DNA of 64,000 nt from Litoribacter ruber (GTDB taxonomy: Bacteria > Bacteroidota > Bacteroidia > Cytophagales > Cyclobacteriaceae): contig NZ_JAHBGI010000005.1 in assembly GCF_018500185.1 (NCBI RefSeq), positions 244,845 to 308,844 on the forward strand. Reading direction: 5' to 3'. Made by a program: the position numbers and the translations under genes. Below the pieces are notes generated by a model, which saw nothing but the letters and a program-made list of their open reading frames with translations, was not told where the DNA came from and searched no databases. Numbering within the stretch: position 1 is the first letter of the stretch; every line of letters begins with the position of its first letter. Below are positions 7,966 to 17,816 of this stretch, in pieces.

Positions 7966-8796
7966 ATGGTAGGTTCAATACAAGATGATCGGCAGGACGT
8001 CACGCAGTTGATGAATGTTCTCCACAGCCACTACGGCTTTGATTTCCGCAATTATGCCCCTTCCTCTGCCGGCCGCAGGGTGAAGCATTATATGGAAACG
8101 CACAAGTTTAAAGGCGACCTTACCGAACTGGCAAAAATGCTGTTGTCCGATGAGGGCACCTTTGCGCAGTTTGTGCAGGAATTCACCGTGAATGTAACGG
8201 AGATGTTCCGTGACCCGCTATTTTTCCTGAGTCTTCGGGAAAACATTTTGCCCAAGTTGGCCACCTATCCCATGCTCAAGTTTTGGGTGGCAGGCTGCTC
8301 CACGGGAGAGGAAGTGTATTCCTTGGCCATCATGCTCAAGGAAGAGGGGCTGCTGGACCGGTCCATTATTTATGCCACGGATCTGAACCCGCAGGTGGTG
8401 CATAATGCCAAGAAAGGCATTTTCAGTCTCGACCAGATGCGGACCTATACGGCCAATTACATGGCCTCGGGGGGCAAAAATGCCTTTTCGGATTATTATA
8501 TAGCCAAATATGGGGCGGCCCTGTTTGACCAAAGCCTGCAGAAGCATATGGTCTTCTCCACCCACAACCTGGTGACTGACGGTTCTTTCAATGAGTTTCA
8601 GCTCATCATGTGCCGCAACGTGCTGATATATTTTAACAACACCCTGCAAAACAGGGTGATCAACTTATTTTACGAAAGCCTGTGCAACTTTGGTTTTTTG
8701 GCCTTGGGAAGCAGGGAATCCCTTCTTTTCTCCGACCACAGACTGGATTTTGTGGATGCTGACAGGAAGCAAAAAATTTTTAAAAGAAAAAGATAA
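7966..8796 (+). CDS. CheR-family SAM-dependent methyltransferase
   Basis: 276 residues with the usual CheR layout: an N-terminal helical CheR_N domain (1-80; NYAPSSAGRRVKHYM) and a SAM-binding Rossmann domain with FWVAGCSTGEEVYSLAIML (about 105-125), IYATDLNPQVV (about 140) and IMCRNVLIYFNN (about 218-230). In chemotaxis CheR methylates glutamates of receptors. No receptor, CheB, CheA or CheW gene is present here, so the target is more likely one of the neighbouring multi-PAS sensors or an unlinked protein. Stand-alone CheR genes beside PAS kinases are common in non-motile Bacteroidota. A strong bidirectional terminator follows at 8872-8902. Confidence 0.92.
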   Translation: MVGSIQDDRQDVTQLMNVLHSHYGFDFRNYAPSSAGRRVKHYMETHKFKGDLTELAKMLLSDEGTFAQFVQEFTVNVTEMFRDPLFFLSLRENILPKLATYPMLKFWVAGCSTGEEVYSLAIMLKEEGLLDRSIIYATDLNPQVVHNAKKGIFSLDQMRTYTANYMASGGKNAFSDYYIAKYGAALFDQSLQKHMVFSTHNLVTDGSFNEFQLIMCRNVLIYFNNTLQNRVINLFYESLCNFGFLALGSRESLLFSDHRLDFVDADRKQKIFKRKR

Positions 8797-8871
8797 TTGC
8801 TAAGCCCAAAGCCCAACCCGAAAGAAAGTTTTCATGCCCCAGAAGCCTCAGTAGACTTTCAATAGCAAAGA

Positions 8872-8902
8872 AAAACCTACTGCCACAGCGGCAGTAGGTT
8901 TT
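8872..8902. terminator. Bidirectional intrinsic terminator
   Basis: Perfect 13-bp stem AAAACCTACTGCC / GGCAGTAGGTTTT with loop ACAGC, carrying A and T tracts on the two sides. It lies between the convergent cheR and hybrid-kinase genes, so it can stop transcripts from both. Confidence 0.85.
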
Positions 8903-8930
8903 AACTAACCACAATTAACCACAAACTAAC

Positions 8931-10433
8931 TCACTTATCTAAATCTCTCAAGGTTTTTTGTAAGGTTCTGGAATTAAAAGGCTTGGTCAGGAAATGGGTA
9001 AATCCTGCCTCATAAGCCCTTTCTTTGGTTTTATCGTCTCTATGTGAGGAAAACATGACAATTGGGGTATGCTCCCCCAACAATTCTTTTAAGTTCTGGC
9101 AAGTCTCGAAGCCGTTCATTCCTCCTAATTCCACATCCAGGAAGACAGCATCGATATGGTGATTCCTCACCATGTCAAGGGCTTCCAAGCCTGAGGTGGC
9201 CAGATAGGTCTCCACCCCTTCTTTGGCTAACATATGGGTAGACAAGGTTTGGATCAATTCGTCATCGTCGACGAGCAAAATATTCTTATTGGCAAAATTA
9301 TGGGAGATATTGGTTTTCTCCTTTTCATCTGCCTTTCTGGATACTTCCGCCTCAATGGTAAACCAGATGACGGTGCCCCCTTTTATGGATTCTGAACCAT
9401 TGGATACCGGACTCTTTACATAAATATCACCCCCATGGTTGTTGACCAAGGTTTTGCAGATGGCCAAGCCCAATCCAGTCCCAAACTCGGAATCTTCCTT
9501 AGCTTGGGTATACTCCTCAAACATACTATTTTGAAAGGACTCAGGTATGCCCTTGCCGGTATCCTCTACCTCAAATTGATAGGTATTGTGGCTTATCCGG
9601 TTGGCACGCAGGGTAACTTTGCCTGAGCCTGTAAACTTAATGGCATTGTTAATCAGGTTGCCCAGCACCTGACTCAAGCGCATGCTGTCAGCCAGCACAG
9701 CAAGCTCTACATCGGATTCCTCGATCTCAATGTGGAGCCCTTTTTCCTTGGCTATTGGGCTATAAAGTGCCTTGACGTCCTCCAGCAATTCAGAAATATA
9801 AGTAGGCTTACACACCAAAGAAAAGTCTTCTGACTTCACTTCGGAAAAGTCCAAGACCTCGTTGACAAGGTTCATCAATAGCTTTTCTGACTTCAATATG
9901 TTTTCGGCCACTTCCTGTTGTTCACTATTCAGGCCTGAATCCAACAGCACCCTGGTGTTGCCAAAAAGAGCATGAAGAGGGGTCCTGATCTCATGGCTTA
10001 CTTTGGAAATAAGCTTCAGGGATTTATTTTGCTCATTTCTATATACCAATTCATGGTTACTAATAATGAGGTGTACGGTCTCAATCAGTTGGGTCTTGAT
10101 AATGGCAACGGTGCTGTTATAATCTTCTCCAAACTCAATGGCCGGGTTGATTATAAACATATGCCCCAGTAGCTCCCCCGAATCAGAAAAGAGCCCTTCT
10201 TGAATGCAGTTTTCAAAATCATCCTCCAAGAGATAGTCAGAAATACTTGCCACCTTATAACCTTCAGAATTTTGAAGCACTGCAGAATTTTGAGGCACGA
10301 TGACCTGCTCCTTCACCAAATTTTTGCAGAGTACGGATAAGATGACACACTCTGCTTCCAGCTGTATGCCTGCCATTTCGAGCAGGTTTTCCACCAGTTG
10401 AAAATATGGGCTTTGAGAAAGTTTAATTCGCAT
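8931..10433 (-). CDS. Hybrid histidine kinase (HisKA-HATPase-receiver)
   Basis: 500 residues, no transmembrane segment. Residues 1-125 are an uncharacterised input region. HisKA has His147 in SHEIRTPL. The HATPase domain (about 255-370) has LINNAIKFTGSG, VEDTGKGIPE and FGTGLGLAICK. A receiver domain (about 383-500) has LLVDDDE, phospho-acceptor Asp433 (FLDVELGGMNG), SS at the conserved Ser/Thr and LTKPF with the conserved Lys. It is the only complete kinase in the cluster and the only receiver, so it is the obvious candidate hub for the neighbouring incomplete kinases. The output is unknown; no DNA-binding domain is fused. Confidence 0.93.
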   Translation of the reverse strand: MRIKLSQSPYFQLVENLLEMAGIQLEAECVILSVLCKNLVKEQVIVPQNSAVLQNSEGYKVASISDYLLEDDFENCIQEGLFSDSGELLGHMFIINPAIEFGEDYNSTVAIIKTQLIETVHLIISNHELVYRNEQNKSLKLISKVSHEIRTPLHALFGNTRVLLDSGLNSEQQEVAENILKSEKLLMNLVNEVLDFSEVKSEDFSLVCKPTYISELLEDVKALYSPIAKEKGLHIEIEESDVELAVLADSMRLSQVLGNLINNAIKFTGSGKVTLRANRISHNTYQFEVEDTGKGIPESFQNSMFEEYTQAKEDSEFGTGLGLAICKTLVNNHGGDIYVKSPVSNGSESIKGGTVIWFTIEAEVSRKADEKEKTNISHNFANKNILLVDDDELIQTLSTHMLAKEGVETYLATSGLEALDMVRNHHIDAVFLDVELGGMNGFETCQNLKELLGEHTPIVMFSSHRDDKTKERAYEAGFTHFLTKPFNSRTLQKTLRDLDK

Positions 10434-10900
10434 AAGGGTGATTTAAATTAATCGCAGTAAGGATGATTACTCTTTACAAATGTGGCGTTAAATTTTATCA
10501 TTAGCTAAATTCTAAAAAAGAAGCACTTTCAAGGGTTCCAAGCACCTATTTCTCTATATAAAATAATTAGTACATGAAAAAAAGCATGTTTTTAACCTAT
10601 TTTCCCTGACACATTGGCTATCCCAATCAAATCCGTTTGTTTCCTATCAAGCCAAATACACTTTTGCCCCTGCTAGATACAATTGTATGAGTCAGGCCAT
10701 GCTTGTTCCTTAAAAATCTAAAAACACCAATTATTGGCGTTTCACTTACATTAACTTTTTATATAGCCGCTTTTTGTCTGTTTAAGGAATGAAAACTGCT
10801 TCTTTTCACAAAATTTTTCATCAATGAAAAGTCCGCTTAAATTGCTTCTGGTTTTAGTTGTATAATTGATTTTGGTCAACCTCATTTCTACGGAATAACA
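10434..10900. other. Divergent intergenic region
   Basis: 467 AT-rich bases between the divergent hybrid-kinase and giant PAS genes. I see no gene. It contains an imperfect inverted repeat AACACCAAT-TATTGGCGTT near 10723-10741 that could be an operator. The region must carry the promoters of both genes, but I could not fit a full consensus to either. Confidence 0.5.
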
Positions 10901-13900
10901 ATGCTTAAAAAATCAGATATATGGGCAATTTATGAAAATACCCTAACCCCTTCCCTAATAATCGATGGAGAAAGACCATCAATGAAGATCCTGAAAACCA
11001 ACCCGACGTTTTGTCAGTTGGCAGGCAAACCAGAGGCATTTTTCGAGGGAGCCAAGGTCAGAGAGGCTTTCCGCCCATTTATTTCTACCAACAATATGGA
11101 GTTGCTGGACGACCTGATGGACTCATTGGTACTCGTGAAGACCAAAAAGAAAACCCATGACATGAAGGTGCAGCGGGTCTATATTCCTACCCAAAAAACC
11201 GGAAGTTTACGCGAAAGAAAATGGAGGATCATCAACACACCGATTCTTGGTGAGGGGAAAAAGCTCAAATCCATCATCCTCTCCATCACCGATGTGACCG
11301 AGCAGATCCACCTGCAGGAAAAGGACAAGGCCATTTACTTCAACCTTACCTATCAGCAGCAAATCTATAAGGGCATATTTGACAACCACCCCAACATGCT
11401 CTTCAAGCTGGATAATGATGGCTACATCACTTCGGCCAATGGCAATTTCCAGTTTGTGACAGAACGCAAAGAAGAAGAGCTCACCAAACTGCTCCTTTCC
11501 GACATCACCCACCCAGATGACGAGCTCTTGGTAAAAGGGATGCTTCAAAAATGCCACCAACGTGAGATTGTCAATTTTCATGTAAGTCTGAGATCAAAAC
11601 GGAACCGGAAAATCAACTGTGAGGCCACCCTGATGCCATTGGCCGTACAGGACAAAGTGGTGGGGGTGTATGGGATTTTGGTAGACAAGACCCAGGAAAA
11701 GCTTCAGCAGCAGCATACCCTCCAAAAAAGCATCTATACCGAAACAATCGATAAAGTCACCCGTGTGCTGCTGGAAAGCAACCATGGCCAAGAAACCATA
11801 CAGGAGGCCTTCCGGCTGACGGGCAACGCCATTCTGGTGGATGTTATCAGTTTTTACAAGGTAAATAAGGAGGGAAAGAGATACTCCAGCAGGCTGCTTT
11901 ACAAATGGAAAAAAAGTGAGCGGATGAGGGAAACCTTTGAATCCTTCACCCCGGAGGACTTCCAATATTGTTTGGCCACACTGGAAAAAAACCGCATTTA
12001 CAAATCCAAGGTCAGTGACTTAAAGAAAAGCGCATTAAGAGACAAGATGGCGCTTAGGGGCTCCAAAGCCATCATATTATATCCGGTATTCTGCAACGAG
12101 GAATTCTGGGGCATTATCATGTTTGAGGACATGCAGGAGGAAAGAAACTGGCAGCTGGAGGATGTCACTTTTTTGAAGACGATAGTCGTAAACCTCAGTG
12201 TGTCCCTTGAGAGGGTCCTCAACAAAAAGGCACTTGTTGATTCCAAACAGCAATTTGAAACCATTATTCATAACATCCCTGGATCGGCCTACAGATGCCT
12301 CCCCGATTCCGACTGGACCATGCTTTATATCAATGAAAACATTCAGGATTATTCCGGGTATCAAGCAATGGAGTTCATGTCAGGAGAAAGGACATTTGCT
12401 TCGATAATTCACCCAGAAGATCTGCCTTACACTTTTGACGCGACAGGGACAGACGAAGCCTACCATCATCTTGAATACCGAATTATCTGTGCAGATGGGT
12501 CGATAAAATGGGTCGAAGACCGTAGCATCAAGGTATTGGATGATGATGGCAATTGCAAATACCATGACGGCGTGGTGTGGGATGTCACCCACATCAAGGA
12601 AGTCACAAAAGAGGTGGAATTTGCCCACCGCAAATTTGAGTCACTAATCCAAGAGGGCGGGGAGCTGTATGCGATCTCCACTGACGATGCCTATTTTACT
12701 TTTGTAAGTAGCACCTACATGCCCATTTTGGGTTATGCACCTGAAGACCTGACAGGCAAAAGTGCTTTGGGATTTGTACATCCCGATGACCTTCCAGAAT
12801 TGCTCCTGGAGTTTGCCAAAATAGATCAGCTCAAGCAGGTGAAAATGAGCCCCTATAGATTCCGCAACAAAGCAGGGGAATTCCGCTGGATTGAAAGCCA
12901 TGCCACAGACCTGAGACATGATCCAGCTGTAAATGGCGTATTGGTAAATTCCCGAGACATCACCGAAAGGATGGAGGAGCTGGACCGGCTGAGGCTGATG
13001 GATCAAATCATCAAAAACTCCAAAGATGCTGTGTATGTAATCGAGGCCTCGGGAAAATCATTCTTTGAGGGAGAAATCATATTTGCAAATGAAGCGGCTT
13101 TAACCATATCTGGAAGGACAAAAGAGGAAGTTTTGGGAAATAATATTGTAAGCTTCCGTTCATCTCTTAAAAACCCTGAGGAATGTGATATACATGCTGC
13201 AGCATTTGACCCCAGTGGCTATAACAAAATTGAAATAGAAAAGGTAAGCAAAAGCGGAGAACCTTACTGGGTAACCATGGAAACTTTCCCCATGCGTAAC
13301 CATCAGGGCAAAATCTCCCACTACATTATTATCCAAAGGGATATCACCGCCAAAAAGCATGAGGAAAATCGGAAAAACCTGCTTCACAAAGTACGAAATA
13401 TATTTTCACAATCCATTGGCATAAATGAGGGCATACGTGAAGTATTAAAGGCCATTAATGAGTTTATTCAGATATCCCTCAGCGAGGCCTGGATCGTTTC
13501 TAAGGACAACAGCCAAATCTGTAAGGTAGCCTCTATAGAGAATGACAGCAAGGGGGTTGAATTTAGTAAAAGGACTAAACAAATAGACCGTTTTGCTAAA
13601 GGTGATGGACTGCCCGGGCTAACTTGGATGACTGGCAAGTTGGAGAATATGGAGGATCATACCACAAATCCTAATTGCCTGCGCCTAGAGGAGGCATATG
13701 TCACTGGATTAAACCAGGGGTATAGTGTCCCCATGCTGAGCCAGGGAGTGGTGTTCGGGGTGTTGACCTTTCTATCCGAAAAAGGACCGCAGTCCAACCT
13801 GCACTATTTTGAGGAGACCCTACTTGAGCTCGGGAACAAGCTTGGTATGGAGCTCGAGAAGAAACGGATGATGGAGGAGCTCAACAATTTCTTCGATCTC

Positions 13901-15223
13901 AGCGGGGACATGATGTGCATCCTTCACCAGGACAAGCTCTATAAAGTCAACCAGGCTTTTGCTTGCATCTTGGGGTATGAGATATCAGAAATAAAAGGCA
14001 AGTCTATCTTTGATTTTATCCACCCCGATGATATTGACCTCTCCCAAGATTCCCTCAGGGAAAGGTTCAAGGGGACGAATGTTTCAATTTTTGAAAACAG
14101 ATATTTGACCAAGCATAAGGGATACCGCTGGATAAGTTGGAGCACAGCCTCTGATTTGGACGAGCTTGTACTTTATGCGGTCGGAAAAGACGTAACCGAA
14201 AACAAACTATGGCAGAACAACCTCTTGACTCTCAACAAGCGGCTGAATCAAGCCCAGGCGATTGGCAAGGTGGGCTACTGGCATTATGATTTTGCCAGCA
14301 AGGAAATGGAATGGACAGATGAGGTTTATAAGATATATGGAAAAGAAATAGGGTATTATGAGCCAAGTTTCCAAAAATCCCTGGAAAGCGTGCACCCTGA
14401 GGACAAGCATATCCTTCTGGTCAAAAACGAGCATGAACCGGCCAAGGATTACTATGATTACCATTTCAGGCTTGTCATGGATGACGGTACTACTAAGTAT
14501 GTCAACCAAAAAATAAACATCATCAAGGATGGGCTTGGAAACATTACAGCTTGGGAGGGCATAATACAGGATGTTACGGAGGTGAAGCGCTGGCAAATGG
14601 CCCTGAGTGTCAGCAACGAGAAATACAAGCTGGCCATGCAGGCCACCAATGAGATGCTATGGGATTGGCAAATCGATGAGGATGAGGTAACCAGGGGCTC
14701 CACCTATTTGACCCTGTTTGGAAAAAGGTTTAAAAGATCCAAACCACAGGACTGGCTGGACATCATCCACCCCGAAGACCGTGATAAAGTGAAGGAATCT
14801 ATCGAATCAGCGCTGAAGGACAGGTTTCAGCTCCAGTGGAAGGCTGAGTACCGAATCCAGAAACAGGATGGGCAAATGGCTTATATGGTGGATAGAGGAA
14901 GTATCCTGAGGGACACCGACGGAGTGGCGGAGCGCATCATTGGGGCCGCATTGGACGTGAGCAAGTCCAGGAAAATGATCAGCAAAATCAAACGACAAAA
15001 CCAACAACTCAGGGAGATCGCGTGGACGCAATCGCATGTGGTGAGAGCCCCACTGGCCAGATTGAAAGGGCTAATCAATCTCTTGGAAAGCGAAAGCCCT
15101 GAAGATGCATTTGAAACTTTTAAGGAAATGCTTCCCCACATCAAAAGTTCAACCGATGAACTGGATGAGGTGATCGGCAAGGTGGTCAGAAGCACGGAGG
15201 ATTTAGACCAAAAAAACCTGTAA
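10901..15223 (+). CDS. Giant multi-PAS/GAF sensor ending in an H-box without ATPase domain
   Basis: 1440 residues, soluble. In order I see PAS (1-130), PAS (150-270), GAF (285-440), PAS_3 (450-580, HPEDLPYTF), PAS_3 (585-700, HPDDLPELL), PAS (705-830), GAF (835-1000), PAS (1005-1115, HPDDIDLS), PAS (1120-1240, HPEDKHIL) and PAS_3 (1245-1375, HPEDRDKV). That makes eight PAS and two GAF domains. The last 65 residues are a dimerisation helix with SHVVRAPLARLKGL (His1379), after which the protein stops where an ATPase domain would normally begin. The last PAS and H-box are clearly homologous to those at 15787-17811. A protein with so many inputs and no catalytic domain probably works as a scaffold or as a substrate of another kinase. 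The domain count is approximate. Confidence 0.88.
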   Translation: MLKKSDIWAIYENTLTPSLIIDGERPSMKILKTNPTFCQLAGKPEAFFEGAKVREAFRPFISTNNMELLDDLMDSLVLVKTKKKTHDMKVQRVYIPTQKTGSLRERKWRIINTPILGEGKKLKSIILSITDVTEQIHLQEKDKAIYFNLTYQQQIYKGIFDNHPNMLFKLDNDGYITSANGNFQFVTERKEEELTKLLLSDITHPDDELLVKGMLQKCHQREIVNFHVSLRSKRNRKINCEATLMPLAVQDKVVGVYGILVDKTQEKLQQQHTLQKSIYTETIDKVTRVLLESNHGQETIQEAFRLTGNAILVDVISFYKVNKEGKRYSSRLLYKWKKSERMRETFESFTPEDFQYCLATLEKNRIYKSKVSDLKKSALRDKMALRGSKAIILYPVFCNEEFWGIIMFEDMQEERNWQLEDVTFLKTIVVNLSVSLERVLNKKALVDSKQQFETIIHNIPGSAYRCLPDSDWTMLYINENIQDYSGYQAMEFMSGERTFASIIHPEDLPYTFDATGTDEAYHHLEYRIICADGSIKWVEDRSIKVLDDDGNCKYHDGVVWDVTHIKEVTKEVEFAHRKFESLIQEGGELYAISTDDAYFTFVSSTYMPILGYAPEDLTGKSALGFVHPDDLPELLLEFAKIDQLKQVKMSPYRFRNKAGEFRWIESHATDLRHDPAVNGVLVNSRDITERMEELDRLRLMDQIIKNSKDAVYVIEASGKSFFEGEIIFANEAALTISGRTKEEVLGNNIVSFRSSLKNPEECDIHAAAFDPSGYNKIEIEKVSKSGEPYWVTMETFPMRNHQGKISHYIIIQRDITAKKHEENRKNLLHKVRNIFSQSIGINEGIREVLKAINEFIQISLSEAWIVSKDNSQICKVASIENDSKGVEFSKRTKQIDRFAKGDGLPGLTWMTGKLENMEDHTTNPNCLRLEEAYVTGLNQGYSVPMLSQGVVFGVLTFLSEKGPQSNLHYFEETLLELGNKLGMELEKKRMMEELNNFFDLSGDMMCILHQDKLYKVNQAFACILGYEISEIKGKSIFDFIHPDDIDLSQDSLRERFKGTNVSIFENRYLTKHKGYRWISWSTASDLDELVLYAVGKDVTENKLWQNNLLTLNKRLNQAQAIGKVGYWHYDFASKEMEWTDEVYKIYGKEIGYYEPSFQKSLESVHPEDKHILLVKNEHEPAKDYYDYHFRLVMDDGTTKYVNQKINIIKDGLGNITAWEGIIQDVTEVKRWQMALSVSNEKYKLAMQATNEMLWDWQIDEDEVTRGSTYLTLFGKRFKRSKPQDWLDIIHPEDRDKVKESIESALKDRFQLQWKAEYRIQKQDGQMAYMVDRGSILRDTDGVAERIIGAALDVSKSRKMISKIKRQNQQLREIAWTQSHVVRAPLARLKGLINLLESESPEDAFETFKEMLPHIKSSTDELDEVIGKVVRSTEDLDQKNL

Positions 15224-15389
15224 CACACTGACTGAAAGCCTGAAAAATTTCAGCGGGGGAATTGAAACACAAATTTAATTCCCCTATCCTAGGATATTTG
15301 TATTATACAACCTTTGCTAAAACACCTCAATTCGGTAGTTTAAACACATTCCCTATATTTACCCTTGGTGAACAAAATGCAGAAGTATT

Positions 15390-15674
15390 ATGCTAGACAT
15401 CAAGTTAAAAGAAAGCGAGAAAGAGGTCCTGGACAGGACTACCAACACGTTGACCTATTTCTTTGAAAACGGGGAGATCAAAGCCGAGGGTCCGTACATC
15501 AAGGGCAGACCTGAGGGGGAATGGAAATATTACCGCAAAAGCGGTGAGCTCTGGAAAATCGGCCACTACCAATCCGGCCTCAAGCACGGCCCTTGGGTAA
15601 GCTTTGACAAAAACGGTGACGAGGAATTCAAGTTGAAATACAAGGAGGGAAAGATTGCTGTGGGGAAGAAGTAA
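15390..15674 (+). CDS. YwqK/MORN-repeat small protein
   Basis: 94 residues with two to three MORN_2-type repeats (YFFENGEIKAEGPYIKG, YYRKSGELWKIGHYQSG, SFDKNGDEEFKLKYKEG). Such proteins are often annotated as YwqK-family antitoxins, but in Bacteroidota the repeat is widespread and most are not part of toxin pairs. No toxin-like gene is adjacent. It lacks a signal peptide. It follows the giant PAS gene by 166 bases in the same direction and converges on the next PAS/GAF gene, with a large hairpin between them. Confidence 0.75.
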   Translation: MLDIKLKESEKEVLDRTTNTLTYFFENGEIKAEGPYIKGRPEGEWKYYRKSGELWKIGHYQSGLKHGPWVSFDKNGDEEFKLKYKEGKIAVGKK

Positions 15675-15682
15675 AAAAAAAC

Positions 15683-15756
15683 AACCGCAAAGAAACAAAG
15701 AAGCGCAAAGTTTAACTGTTAAAATAACCTAGCGCTTCTTCAAAATCTTTGCGGTT
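15683..15756. terminator. Long imperfect hairpin between convergent genes
   Basis: Outer arms AACCGCAAAGA (15683-15693) and TCTTTGCGGTT (15746-15756) are perfect complements, as are the inner arms AAGAAGCGC (15698-15706) and GCGCTTCTT (15732-15740). It is built from the CGCAAAG words found all over the intergenic DNA. Its position suggests a transcription stop for both neighbours. Confidence 0.6.
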
Positions 15757-15786
15757 AAATCCCGCCGTATACCATTTCTCTCAAAT

Positions 15787-17811
15787 TTAAATCCCCCTCA
15801 CTTCCTCCGATTTCTTAATCACTTCCTGGATCACCTTGTCAAGCTCCTTGGCGGAATCGGAGATGAATTCAAGCACATCCCTAAGCTCTTGCTTGTTATC
15901 AATACCTTCTTCTAAATCTTGATCCAGCATATCTACCAGACCGAGGATCCTGGCCAGTGGCGCGCGGACGTGGTGGGACTGCACGTGGGCAATTTCCTTG
16001 AGCTGGGCGTTTTGAAGCTTTACCTCCCCCATCAGCTTGGTGGATTGGGTCACATCAGCGGTGGCGCCCACCATTCTTACTGCATTGCCGGCATCGTCAC
16101 GCAGCACGTAGCCACGGTCCTCCACATACACGACCTGACCATTTTCTTTGACAAGGCGGTAATTCAGCTTCCAGTGGTGGCAATCTTGATCCTGCATCAC
16201 CTCTTGCAGCCTTTTCTTCACCATCTTAATATCCTCTTGATGGATGAACTTCAGCCAAAGCCAGCCTTTGATGTCGGGTTGCAGTTCTGTGCCCAGTAGC
16301 TTCTGGAAGCCTTTGCTCCTAGTCACCTTGTCCTTGCTTAGATCCCAGTCCCAGATCATCTCGTTGGTGGCCATCATGGCAAACTTAAAACGCTCATTGC
16401 TGATTTTGAGCTTTTGGTTATTGATCACCAAGTCGGTCACATCCCGCATGTGCAGGATGGTGCCTTGCACTTGGCTGTCCTTACTCAGGTTGATGGCCGT
16501 GCCTTCCACCCATTTCCAGAAACCCAGATGATCTTTTACCCGAAAGGGGGAGAATTTGGTCTGCTGAAGTGGCTTGATAAAAACCAGCTTTTTCATCACC
16601 CTAAACCTGTCTGCAGGATGGACCAACATCAAGGCCACTTTACCCAAAATCCGCTCCACCTTCCAGCCGAGTAGTCTTTTCAAATTTCCACTCATAAAGG
16701 AAATCAGGCCGGCTTCATCAATGATCGAAATCAGCTCGGCTCCATGCTCGACAATGGTTTCATAAAAACGATAGGTACCCGACTGGCCAAAAGACACAGC
16801 TTCGGGGGAATTTGCCACAAAAGGAGCCAAGTCCTCTCTCACGGTAAGGCCGAAGCGCTCCATTTCCAGTTTAAGGTTCTTTTCAATCTCATTGGCCACA
16901 AGGGAGGCAAAACATTTCAGGAACTCCTTTTCTTTTGGGCTCCAATCTCTTTCCCTCACACAATCATCAAATCCTATAAACCCGTGGAAATTGTTCTGCA
17001 CATATAAAGGCAGGATAAAAATGGACTTGATCTTTTGGTCATCCAATATATCCTTGAGGTTGCCGGGCCTAAGTCCTGAAATATTCCTGCAAAAGAAATC
17101 CTTGTCAACCAAAGGCTCTATCAGGTCCTCAATTTCCTCAAACAGGAGGTTTTGCGTGACCATATTTTCCGACTCATCCCAATAGCTGTCTTTGGCCCAT
17201 TCGAACTGCTGGCTGGTGGCCGGTTTGCCGGACTGGGGATGCTGACCGTTGACAAAGTAATAGGCCCGCTCCACGTCTAGCTCCTCCCCTACCAGCTTTA
17301 GGGCTTTGCCCAAAGAGGCCTCCAACTCCTGCTCCTGACGGAAAATCCCCAACAGGAATCCCATCAGACTGAAATCCAACTGGCTTTCCATAGGAAAGGT
17401 AATATTTTCCTCCACCGTCAGCAACTCTTTAGAAACCTGCAGGATGTATTTCAATTCGCTGTTTTGATCCAGAATGGGAATATTCTCAATTTCCCAAGCG
17501 TATTCCTCCACCAGGCCGTCAGCAGTCTCCAGCTCAAAGTGGAACTTCTCTATCTTTTTAGGTATCCTATAAGTTTTCACATATTCCAGAGAAGTTTTGA
17601 GAATACTGGCCGATATATTCAACCTATCCTCATGATGGGAATAAAAAGACTTTATATAGTCTTTACCGATAAGATCTTTCTTTTCCCCACCGAGCAAACG
17701 CAGAAATGCATGGTTCACATCTTCAATCAAATAACTATCCTTAGCGGCAGGTTTTAAAAGGAGGGAAGGGTAAGGACTTACCTTAAAATACTTGAGGTAA
17801 ATGTTTTGCAT
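15787..17811 (-). CDS. PAS-GAF-PAS-PAS sensor ending in an H-box without ATPase domain
   Basis: 674 residues, soluble. PAS (about 1-125), GAF (about 150-320; LDVERAYYFV), PAS (about 345-470; FMSGNLKRLLGWKVE, HPADRFRVM) and PAS_3 (about 475-600; ATNEMIWDWDLSKDKV, VEDRGYVLRDD). Residues 601-674 are a dimerisation-like helix with QSHHVRAPLARILGL, with His613 at the phospho-acceptor position. There is no HATPase domain before the stop. The last two domains match the end of the 1440-residue protein at 10901-15223, which suggests both act on, or are acted on by, the same partner. Five bases separate its start from the preceding secreted-protein gene on the same strand. Confidence 0.87.
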   Translation of the reverse strand: MQNIYLKYFKVSPYPSLLLKPAAKDSYLIEDVNHAFLRLLGGEKKDLIGKDYIKSFYSHHEDRLNISASILKTSLEYVKTYRIPKKIEKFHFELETADGLVEEYAWEIENIPILDQNSELKYILQVSKELLTVEENITFPMESQLDFSLMGFLLGIFRQEQELEASLGKALKLVGEELDVERAYYFVNGQHPQSGKPATSQQFEWAKDSYWDESENMVTQNLLFEEIEDLIEPLVDKDFFCRNISGLRPGNLKDILDDQKIKSIFILPLYVQNNFHGFIGFDDCVRERDWSPKEKEFLKCFASLVANEIEKNLKLEMERFGLTVREDLAPFVANSPEAVSFGQSGTYRFYETIVEHGAELISIIDEAGLISFMSGNLKRLLGWKVERILGKVALMLVHPADRFRVMKKLVFIKPLQQTKFSPFRVKDHLGFWKWVEGTAINLSKDSQVQGTILHMRDVTDLVINNQKLKISNERFKFAMMATNEMIWDWDLSKDKVTRSKGFQKLLGTELQPDIKGWLWLKFIHQEDIKMVKKRLQEVMQDQDCHHWKLNYRLVKENGQVVYVEDRGYVLRDDAGNAVRMVGATADVTQSTKLMGEVKLQNAQLKEIAHVQSHHVRAPLARILGLVDMLDQDLEEGIDNKQELRDVLEFISDSAKELDKVIQEVIKKSEEVRGI

Positions 17812-17816
17812 ATTGG

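Noticed and set aside
15390..15674. YwqK antitoxin as part of a toxin pair
   Set aside because: No toxin-like partner is adjacent; the MORN-type repeat alone does not show an antitoxin role.
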